This document shows positions 1 to 5,552 of a DNA stretch of 14,317 nucleotides, one piece after another. A program made the translations under genes and the position numbers. The notes beneath the pieces were generated by a model. That model saw only the letters and a program-made list of their open reading frames with translations, did no database searches and was not told where the DNA came from. The DNA comes from Gemmatimonadota bacterium (GTDB lineage: Bacteria > JBHIER01 > G020348925). The first letter of the stretch is position 1. Each line of letters opens with the position of its first letter. The DNA lies in the NCBI GenBank assembly GCA_020348925.1, contig CP070758.1:4756008-4770324 (forward strand), written 5' to 3'.

Positions 1-666
1 CCCGGCCAATATCTTATCGATGACTTCACCCACCAGGATCCGTGGCGCATCTTCCGCATCATGGCCGAGTTCGTCGAGGGTTTTGAGGATCTGGCCTATC
101 TGCCACCGGCCGTGTCCATATTCGGCTCTGCCCGGTCGAAAGAGGGTGACGATGACTACCGGAAAGCGGAGGAAATTGCCCGATTGCTCGTGAAAGAAGG
201 ATACTGCCTCATCACCGGTGGAGGTCCGGGCATCATGGAGGCTGCGAACAAGGGCGCATACGAAGCCGGGGGCGAGTCGGTCGGCATCAATATCGAGCTG
301 CCCCTGGAACAGAAACCGAATAAATACCTGACGAAACTGATCAATTGCCGCTATTTCTTCGTGCGCAAAGTCATGTTCGTCAAATATGCCCAGGCTTTCA
401 TCATCATGCCCGGTGGCTTCGGCACCCTTGATGAGTTTTTCGAGTCGATCACCCTCATCCAGACCTTGAAAATCCTGCCCTTTCCGGTCATCCTCTTCGA
501 CAGCCAATTCTGGGCAGGTCTCATCGACTGGATAAAAGAAAAACTTCTTGCAGAGGATAAAATCTCCCAATCCGACAACGAGCTGTTTCATATTGTCGAC
601 GACGTTGAAAAAGTTGTCGAGATTATTACCTCCTTCAAACCACAGGAATTAACGAAAACCGTATGA
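1..666 (+). CDS. LOG-family protein (cytokinin riboside 5'-monophosphate phosphoribohydrolase-like), 5' partial
   Basis: The frame is open from base 1 and the ATG at 61 is internal: the 20 codons before it read as family sequence (TWRIF-like DPWRIFRIMAEFVEGFE), so the true start lies upstream of the window. The visible part has 221 codons. The Rossmann-like fold shows FGSAR (window residues about 41-45), GGGPGIMEAANKGA (about 73-86), and the family signature PGGFGTLDE (residues 137-145) in the context FVRKVMFVKYAQAFIIMPGG. Known members hydrolyse nucleoside 5'-monophosphates such as cytokinin ribotides to free base and ribose 5-phosphate; many bacterial members are mis-named lysine decarboxylases. 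The bacterial substrate is often unknown. The stop is 18 nt before the next gene, so the two probably share a transcript. Confidence 0.93.
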   Translation, partial: PGQYLIDDFTHQDPWRIFRIMAEFVEGFEDLAYLPPAVSIFGSARSKEGDDDYRKAEEIARLLVKEGYCLITGGGPGIMEAANKGAYEAGGESVGINIELPLEQKPNKYLTKLINCRYFFVRKVMFVKYAQAFIIMPGGFGTLDEFFESITLIQTLKILPFPVILFDSQFWAGLIDWIKEKLLAEDKISQSDNELFHIVDDVEKVVEIITSFKPQELTKTV

Positions 667-684
667 AAAGAATCCGCCTCCGAT

Positions 685-1632
685 ATGACGAGCTCTTCAA
701 TTATTGACGTTTCAGGCATAAAGATCGGTCACGCCACACATGAGAGAGCCCTGACCGGCTGCACTGTCGTACTCTGTGAGGATGGAGCCGTGGCCGGTGT
801 CGATGTGCGAGGTTCCGCCCCAGGCACACGGGAGACCGACTGTCTGCATCCCATCCACCATGTTCAAAAAGTTCATGCCGTCCTATTGACCGGAGGAAGC
901 GCTTTCGGGTTGGCCGCTGCGGATGGTGTCATGCGTTTTCTGGAGGAGAGAAATATCGGTCTCAAAATTCGGTCCGTGTGTGTGCCTATTGTTCCCACCG
1001 CCGTCATCTTCGATCTCTTCGTCGGTGACGGCACCGTGCGACCGGACAAGGAGATGGGCTACCAAGCCTGTCTGGTAGCGACCGATAAGGAGGTGGTGGT
1101 AGGAAATGTTGGGGCGGGAACCGGCGCAACCGTTGGAAAGATTAAGGGTTACGAGTACGCCATGAAGGGAGGAGTCGGTACAGCAAGTGAGACGTTAGAT
1201 AATGGAATCATCATAGGTGTCATCACTGTGGTCAACCCCCTGGGAGACGTGATCGATCCCACGACAGGCGAGATCATCGCCGGTGCGAGAGATCGTGAGA
1301 CAGGGAGATTTCTCGACACTGTAAAAGTGATGACGAAACAATACGATGAAACCATCCTGGCCGCCGCGAACACCACCTTGAGCGTCGTAGCGACCAACGC
1401 GGCCTTATCGAAGGTCCAGGCCACCAAAGTGGCCCAGATGGCCCAAAACGGTCTGGCCCGAACCATCAGACCCTGTCATACTATGGTCGATGGGGATACG
1501 ATTTTTGCCCTGTCGCTCGGAGATAAAAAGGCGGATACCTCAGTCATTGGCACTGTAGCTGCCGAGGTTGTTGCCAAGTCAGTTCTCCAAGCCGTAAGAG
1601 AAGCCAACAAAGACGGTCAATTCTACTCGTAA
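685..1632 (+). CDS. P1 family peptidase (DmpA/BapA-like N-terminal nucleophile aminopeptidase)
   Basis: The 315-residue product matches the DmpA/peptidase family S58 along its whole length. It shows GIKIGHAT (residues 11-18), LTGGSAFGLAAADGVMRFLEE (start at 68), VPIVPTAVIFDLFVGDG (100-116), VGNVGAGTGATVGK (139-152), NTTLSVVATNAALSK (229-243) and a late DGDTIFALS (269-277). Known members are made as a precursor that cleaves itself before a Ser or Thr, giving alpha and beta chains with a new N-terminal nucleophile; here the Asn229-Thr230 junction is the likely site. Reported activities include D- or L-aminopeptidase, D-amidase and beta-aminopeptidase; the substrate here cannot be assigned. No signal peptide is seen, so it is probably cytoplasmic. 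The Shine-Dalgarno before the ATG is weak, but spacing of 18 nt to the LOG gene suggests an operon. Confidence 0.93.
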   Translation: MTSSSIIDVSGIKIGHATHERALTGCTVVLCEDGAVAGVDVRGSAPGTRETDCLHPIHHVQKVHAVLLTGGSAFGLAAADGVMRFLEERNIGLKIRSVCVPIVPTAVIFDLFVGDGTVRPDKEMGYQACLVATDKEVVVGNVGAGTGATVGKIKGYEYAMKGGVGTASETLDNGIIIGVITVVNPLGDVIDPTTGEIIAGARDRETGRFLDTVKVMTKQYDETILAAANTTLSVVATNAALSKVQATKVAQMAQNGLARTIRPCHTMVDGDTIFALSLGDKKADTSVIGTVAAEVVAKSVLQAVREANKDGQFYS

Positions 1633-1654
1633 ACTTCCTTCAGAACAATTGAGG

Positions 1655-2611
1655 ATGAGATCCTTTATTTTCGCTCTCGTTTTGCTGAGTACAGGATTGT
1701 TCATTTTCGGTTGTCAAGAAAAAATTGAAATTGTACAGCCTTCTACGGGAGGTTACCGTTGTGTGGGTCAATGGGGTGGATACGGATCAGGTCTGGGTTC
1801 CTTTAAAACACCAAAATCGGTCGCAGTCGGATCCGAAAATAACATTTTTGTAGTGGATGAGGGGAATAATCGTATTCAAAAATTCTCAAGGGATGGTGAG
1901 TTTTTAATGTGCTGGGGAGAACGTGGGGGGGAAGTGGGTCAATTTTTACGTCCGGTGTCTGTTGCCGCGGACAGGAACGGCTTCGTCTATGTGGCTGATT
2001 CGGACCATCACAGTATAAAAAAATTTCAGGATGACGGAACCTTTACGACACAGTGGGGAGAGCAGGGCCAGGGGGAGGGTCAATTTTGCTACCCCAGAGG
2101 AATCACCCTTTTTGGAGACGGAACGGTATATGTCGCGGACAGGAGAAACCACCGGGTTCAAAAGTTCGATTCCGAGGGCCGTTTTCTAAAAAAATGGGGA
2201 TCGGAAGGGAGAGGCGACGGACAGTTTAACGAGCCGGTGGATATAGCCACCGATGATACCGGGTACGTGTATGTCTTGGATTCGAACAACAGTCGCATCC
2301 AGAAGTTCGATGCCCAGGGAAATTTTCTAGGAAAATGGGGTGGTTATGGCTCGGGCTCTGTCACATTTCCGTGGGCTCTGGGATTGGCCTGCGATGATGA
2401 GGATTTTCTGTACCTGGCCGATACGAACAATCACCGGATTCAAAAATTCGACACTTCTGGAAATCCCATCGCGTGGTGGGGGGGTCGTGGAACGGATGAG
2501 GGCTGGTTCTATTTTCCAAACGATGTAGCCGTTGATGCTCAAGGCTTCGTCTACGTTGCCGATACGGAGAATCACCGAATTCAGAAATTTGAACCCATCG
2601 AGCGGTTCTGA
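1655..2611 (+). CDS. NHL-repeat six-bladed beta-propeller lipoprotein
   Basis: The protein starts with a lipoprotein signal (MRSFIFALVLLSTGLFIFGC; Cys20 would be lipidated), so it probably sits on the periplasmic or outer face of a membrane. The rest is six NHL repeats of about 47 residues. Each has a G-x-FxxPxxVAVD-like strand, a YVAD-like strand and an NxRIQKF-like end; the six ends are NNRIQKF, HHSIKKF, NHRVQKF, NSRIQKF and two NHRIQKF. Six NHL units form a closed propeller, usually a binding scaffold; no catalytic residues are evident. The start is uncertain: a TTG at 1649 is in frame two codons earlier, and neither start has a well-spaced Shine-Dalgarno. It begins about 20 nt after the P1 peptidase gene and converges on the ECF sigma gene. 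The ligand is unknown. Confidence 0.88.
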   Translation: MRSFIFALVLLSTGLFIFGCQEKIEIVQPSTGGYRCVGQWGGYGSGLGSFKTPKSVAVGSENNIFVVDEGNNRIQKFSRDGEFLMCWGERGGEVGQFLRPVSVAADRNGFVYVADSDHHSIKKFQDDGTFTTQWGEQGQGEGQFCYPRGITLFGDGTVYVADRRNHRVQKFDSEGRFLKKWGSEGRGDGQFNEPVDIATDDTGYVYVLDSNNSRIQKFDAQGNFLGKWGGYGSGSVTFPWALGLACDDEDFLYLADTNNHRIQKFDTSGNPIAWWGGRGTDEGWFYFPNDVAVDAQGFVYVADTENHRIQKFEPIERF

Positions 2612-2631
2612 GAAAAAGAATACTCTCTCAG
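2608..2631. terminator. weak inverted repeat between convergent genes
   Basis: CTGAGA (2608-2613) and TCTCAG (2626-2631) form a 6-bp stem with a 12-nt loop exactly where the NHL gene and the sigma-factor gene converge. No run of T follows on either strand, so this is only a possible bidirectional terminator. Confidence 0.25.
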
Positions 2632-2636
2632 CAGGT

Positions 2637-3269
2637 TTAATTTGCACTCATGGCGTAAGCACTGGAAGACCAAGCCGGAATATCAGTCGAGGCGGAGAAC
2701 TCCCCATCCTGTTCCAGAATCTCTTTCAATTTCTCCTTGGCGCGAAAAAGGTGGGTTTTCACCGTCCCTAATGGCAAATCCAGAGTATTGGCGATTTCAT
2801 CGTAAGCCAGGCCATGCATGTGTCTGAGGTTTACGACCTCGCTGTACTGGGGAGGCAAAGTTGAGACCATGCTGCGAATTCGCTCCCGGAACCGCTTCCA
2901 TTCGAAATTTGCCTCCGGCGTGTTGTCGGAGTCGGCCAAATAGGCGGGAGAGAACCTCTGCTCCTCGTCGTTCGCCTCGATGGATACCGTCTCCGGATTG
3001 ACCTTTCTGAGTCGGTTGAGACAGACGTTGGATACAATGCGATACAGCCATGTCGTGAATTTCGACTCTCCCCGAAATCGAGGGAGAGCCTGATAAACGC
3101 GTAAAAAGACATCCTGGGCTATATCCTCTGCTTCCTCCTCATCTCCGACTATCCGGTAGGCGCAGCCCAGGACCATCCTCTTGTGACGGTCGACTAATAT
3201 GGAGAAGGCTTCGTGATCATTTTTGCGACAACGGGCGACCAGCTCGGTATCGGTCAGATCGGAAATCAT
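2637..3269 (-). CDS. ECF (RpoE-like) RNA polymerase sigma factor
   Basis: The 210-residue product has the two-domain layout of ECF sigma factors. Sigma region 2 covers about residues 20-90 (AFSILVDRHKRMV, DIAQDVFLRVYQ, FTTWLYRIVSNVCLNRLR) and region 4 about 130-185, with the helix-turn-helix in YDEIANTLDLPLGTVKTHLF. It directs RNA polymerase to its own promoter class, normally in response to envelope or other stress. The start is firm: GGAGG lies 6 nt before the ATG (3276-3280). Most ECF sigma genes are followed by an anti-sigma gene; here the next gene is the convergent NHL lipoprotein, so any partner must be elsewhere. A Ser/Ala-rich tail of about 20 residues (after residue 190) follows region 4. 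The LytTR regulator gene ends 191 nt upstream on the same strand. Confidence 0.95.
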   Translation of the reverse strand: MISDLTDTELVARCRKNDHEAFSILVDRHKRMVLGCAYRIVGDEEEAEDIAQDVFLRVYQALPRFRGESKFTTWLYRIVSNVCLNRLRKVNPETVSIEANDEEQRFSPAYLADSDNTPEANFEWKRFRERIRSMVSTLPPQYSEVVNLRHMHGLAYDEIANTLDLPLGTVKTHLFRAKEKLKEILEQDGEFSASTDIPAWSSSAYAMSAN

Positions 3270-3275
3270 AACTCA

Positions 3276-3280
3276 CCTCC
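3276..3280 (-). promoter_or_regulatory. Shine-Dalgarno of the ECF sigma gene
   Basis: On the minus strand the sequence reads GGAGG, then TGAGTT, then ATG: a full ribosome binding site at 6-nt spacing that fixes the start at 3269. Confidence 0.8.
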
Positions 3281-3384
3281 ATCTGAAAAACTGTTATGTC
3301 GATTCTCGCTCATCACGATTACAAAAATGACCACAGGAATTCGTTCTTCAAACCGTTTTTCAACGAGTGGTTCGATCTCTCGAT

Positions 3385-3399
3385 GAACGGTCGAACGGT
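3385..3399. repeat. tandem GAACGGT repeat upstream of the ECF sigma gene
   Basis: GAACGGT occurs at 3385-3391 and again at 3393-3399, an 8-bp period (ACCGTTC twice on the minus strand). A further ACCGTT on the plus strand lies at about 3351-3356, in inverted orientation. The ACCGTTCAT form fits the loose LytTR-box pattern known for AgrA/LytR-type regulators, but the spacing is not the usual one. It is a candidate operator only. Confidence 0.3.
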
Positions 3400-3435
3400 G
3401 GGAGTGAATGGTGGCAATTGTCAAGGGGGGAATGG

Positions 3436-3459
3436 AGCAGAAAGTTCTCAGGAACTGCT
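3436..3459 (-). terminator. hairpin just after the response-regulator gene
   Basis: AGTTC-TCAG-GAACT (3443-3456) is a perfect 5-bp hairpin, and AGCAG (3436-3440) with CTGCT (3455-3459) offers an alternative outer stem. It begins directly after the response-regulator stop at 3461 on the minus strand. No U-tract follows, so termination is possible but unproven. Confidence 0.3.
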
Positions 3460-3460
3460 A

Positions 3461-4210
3461 TTACCAGGGGAAAATCTCTTTGAGGCTCTTAACCCTCCTT
3501 CTGCTCAGAGTCAGCTCTGTTTTCTCCCTGTCCTTCATGACAACCTTGTATTGTCCTGCAAACCAGGGGACGATCTCCACGACATGATTGAGATTAATGA
3601 TGGAAGATCGATGGATTCGGAAGAAAATTTGAGGATCGAGTTTCTCTTCCAGTTCCGCCAGGGTATCATTGATGAGATACCGGTTCTCTTTCGTGTAGAC
3701 AAAATTGAGGGTTTCTTCAGCGCCGATCCAGACAACATCTTTGATATCTAAAAAAATGATTCTCTTCCCTTTGCGCACAGGAATCCGAGTCAAGTATTTT
3801 TTCTCTTCCTCAACGAGCTTGAGAAGGTCCTCAATCTTCGACTCGAAATCACTCTTCAGATATCCCTTGGCCCGCTCCAGGGAGTCCTTCAATCTTTGCT
3901 TGCTGAAGGGTTTCAACAGGTAATCTATAGAGTTCACTTCAAAGGCTTGAATGGCATACTGATCGTATGCGGTGGCAAAAATGACAAGGGGTGGTTCCGA
4001 AAGAGCTTTGATCACCTCAAATCCATCCATCTCAGGCATCTGAATATCCAAAATAACGAGATCCGGTTTTTTTTCGTTAATCTCTCGGACAGCATCGGTG
4101 CCGTTGTCTGCCTCACCAATAATCTCTATGTCAGGATTGTCCTTGAGATATTGTTTCACTTTCAGACGAGCAGGCGCCTCGTCGTCAACGATGATGGTTC
4201 TCATGCTCAT
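3461..4210 (-). CDS. LytTR-family two-component response regulator
   Basis: The 249-residue protein has a receiver domain (residues 3-120) and a LytTR DNA-binding domain (about 140-245). The acidic pair is D9-D10, the phospho-acceptor is D55 in LVILDIQMPEMDG, T80 is in FATAYDQYA, and K100 is in DYLLKPF. The LytTR part shows FLDIKDVVWIGAEE, FFRIHRSSIINLNHV and LTLSRRRVKSLKEIF. Regulators of this type bind direct repeats and often control surface, secretion or quorum functions. An in-frame ATG exists at 4288, but the ATG at 4210 has GGAGG at 6-nt spacing and begins exactly at the conserved N-terminus, so it was chosen. The gene overlaps the histidine kinase gene by 26 nt, which suggests coupled translation and a cognate pair. 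Confidence 0.95.
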   Translation of the reverse strand: MSMRTIIVDDEAPARLKVKQYLKDNPDIEIIGEADNGTDAVREINEKKPDLVILDIQMPEMDGFEVIKALSEPPLVIFATAYDQYAIQAFEVNSIDYLLKPFSKQRLKDSLERAKGYLKSDFESKIEDLLKLVEEEKKYLTRIPVRKGKRIIFLDIKDVVWIGAEETLNFVYTKENRYLINDTLAELEEKLDPQIFFRIHRSSIINLNHVVEIVPWFAGQYKVVMKDREKTELTLSRRRVKSLKEIFPW

Positions 4211-5297
4211 TCTTCGCCTCCAATCGGTTTCTCGGTATAGTGAGAATAAATGTCGTCCCCTGGCCCTCGGTACTTTCGATAGCCACACCGCTGCTCTCTT
4301 TGTAAAGATTGAGTAATCGTTCGTTCACATTCTTCAGACCTCGCCCCGACCGCAAGACCACATCCAACTTCTCCTTCGGTATTCCTGTTCCATCATCGGA
4401 GATCTTTATGTGACAATATTCGTCTTCGCATGTCGTCGCAATGGTTATGGTACCGCCTGTTTTACGATGACCGATACCATGCCTCAAGGCATTTTCTACG
4501 ATGGGTTGGAGCAGTAATGTCGGTACCCTCACCCTCTGACTCTCAGGATCGATGCTCCTTTCTACCTGCAATCGGTCCCCGAAGCGTGCCCTCTCAATTC
4601 TCAGATAGACATCTAAAAATTGAAGTTCCTCTCGAAGCGGGACGAACTCCCTCTCCGCCGTTTCCAACGTGTATCTGAAGAGGTCGGCCAGATCGTGAAC
4701 GGTCTCCTCGGCCTTCTCCTGATCGATGGGAATAAGGGCAGCGATCGTATTCAAGGTGTTGAAGAAAAAGTGAGGATTGATTTGGGCTTTGAGCGCTTTC
4801 AGCTCGGAGAGTGCGGTCAATTCCCGCAATTTCTCCTCGATATCGCGACGCATTTCAAGCTCCATATAACTCCCTTCCAGCTCTCTCCGCATTCGCTCAT
4901 AGGAATAGATGATGGAGCCGACAATGAGGGCCATGAGCCCATCGATGGCAATGATGAAGAATGTAAAATCGCTCTGAAACAGCACGAACCACGGATTGGC
5001 TAAGAATACCACCACTGTTCCAAGAACACCCCCCGCGATGAGGGTTAAGGCTCTGAGCACAATGCCGAGGACACCAGGGAGGGAACGATAGAGAGGAAGA
5101 ATATACATGGCCGACAGTCCGCTCGTAAAACCGACCGCGTTGCCGAAGAGGACACTGACGAAGATAATCTGACCGATGACTCTCCCCGTCAGATAGAGGC
5201 TGATGATAAGGCCCAGGGCACCACCGATGGTGGTATTGGCAACACACCACAGAATGATTTTTCTTACTGTCAACCCTTTTCTGCGTTTCGAAGCCAT
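4185..5297 (-). CDS. LytS/YehU-like membrane sensor histidine kinase
   Basis: The 370-residue protein has four predicted membrane helices at about 14-36, 41-66, 76-100 and 110-133, a short linker helix, then a His_kinase domain with the phospho-acceptor in QINPHFFFNTLNTI (His176). The ATPase domain follows: N-box PIVENALRHG (N269), G1 box SDDGTGIP (300-307) and G2 box SGRGLKNVNERL (317-328). It would phosphorylate the LytTR regulator encoded by the overlapping downstream gene. There is no large extracellular sensor domain, so the signal is probably sensed within or near the membrane. The ATG has no Shine-Dalgarno: the 20 nt before it are AT-rich, and an in-frame TGA lies seven codons upstream, so no upstream start with a better site exists. 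It is divergent from the subtilase gene. Confidence 0.94.
   Translation of the reverse strand: MASKRRKGLTVRKIILWCVANTTIGGALGLIISLYLTGRVIGQIIFVSVLFGNAVGFTSGLSAMYILPLYRSLPGVLGIVLRALTLIAGGVLGTVVVFLANPWFVLFQSDFTFFIIAIDGLMALIVGSIIYSYERMRRELEGSYMELEMRRDIEEKLRELTALSELKALKAQINPHFFFNTLNTIAALIPIDQEKAEETVHDLADLFRYTLETAEREFVPLREELQFLDVYLRIERARFGDRLQVERSIDPESQRVRVPTLLLQPIVENALRHGIGHRKTGGTITIATTCEDEYCHIKISDDGTGIPKEKLDVVLRSGRGLKNVNERLLNLYKESSGVAIESTEGQGTTFILTIPRNRLEAKNEHENHHR
4217..4221 (-). promoter_or_regulatory. Shine-Dalgarno that fixes the response-regulator start
   Basis: Minus-strand GGAGG, then CGAAGA, then ATG at 4210. It lies inside the last codons of the kinase gene and rules out the longer reading frame from 4288 as the main start. 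Confidence 0.75.
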
Positions 5298-5306
5298 AAT
5301 GGTTAA

Positions 5307-5335
5307 AATTAAAACTCAAAATGCGAAAAAGTCAA
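5307..5335 (-). promoter_or_regulatory. possible promoter of the histidine-kinase operon
   Basis: On the minus strand TTGACT (5335-5330) is followed after 17 nt by TTAATT (5312-5307). The -10 element is a poor match. Transcription would begin only a few nucleotides before the ATG at 5297, which would fit the absence of a ribosome binding site. An alternative -10-like TATTAT lies further upstream at about 5370. Confidence 0.3.
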
Positions 5336-5431
5336 ATACTTTTCGTCTGAAGCGAGCGTGTCTCCCAATAATAGGATCACAATGGATCTTTTAAAAAAGA
5401 CTGTCATGCATTGTCGACCACAAGATTTCAG

Positions 5432-5460
5432 TTGACATGTCATTCAGAAAGAAATATTAT
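5432..5460 (+). promoter_or_regulatory. near-consensus sigma-70 promoter of the subtilase gene
   Basis: TTGACA (5432-5437), a 17-nt spacer, then TATTAT (5455-5460). It matches the consensus at 11 of 12 positions and lies about 90 nt before the protease start, giving a leader of roughly 85 nt. Confidence 0.7.
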
Positions 5461-5502
5461 TATTATCCGAAAAGACCGATTGCCACAAATGTGTGTTTCT
5501 GG

Positions 5503-5531
5503 ATGATTCTGAAATCATGGAAGAATTCCAT
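5503..5531 (+). promoter_or_regulatory. two adjacent hairpins in the subtilase leader
   Basis: ATGATT-CTGA-AATCAT (5503-5518) and ATGGAA-GAA-TTCCAT (5517-5531) are perfect 6-bp stems that share two bases, so they cannot both fully form. They end 11 nt before the Shine-Dalgarno. A role in translation or mRNA stability is possible. Confidence 0.4.
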
Positions 5532-5540
5532 AGGTTGCGT

Positions 5541-5547
5541 AAAGGAG
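5541..5547 (+). promoter_or_regulatory. Shine-Dalgarno of the subtilase gene
   Basis: AAAGGAG lies 5 nt before the ATG at 5553. It selects this start over an in-frame GTG at 5493 and places a hydrophobic signal peptide at the N-terminus. Confidence 0.8.
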
Positions 5548-5552
5548 ATACG

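Noticed and set aside
1-60. Possible start of the LOG gene at the ATG at 61
   Set aside because: The upstream codons are open and read as typical LOG-family N-terminal sequence, so the gene is cut by the window edge and does not start at 61.
3419-3424. Perfect minus-strand TTGACA upstream of the sigma gene
   Set aside because: At 16-18 nt spacing the -10 position is GC-rich (CCACCG region), so it is unlikely to be a sigma-70 promoter by itself.
3296-3751. Plus-strand frame of 151 codons across the sigma-regulator spacer
   Set aside because: Most of it is antisense to the LytTR regulator, it has no ribosome site, and it shows no familiar motifs.
4211-4288. Longer N-terminus for the response regulator starting at 4288
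   Set aside because: The extra 26 residues are basic, unlike receiver domains, and overlap the kinase gene; the GGAGG before 4210 gives a much better start.
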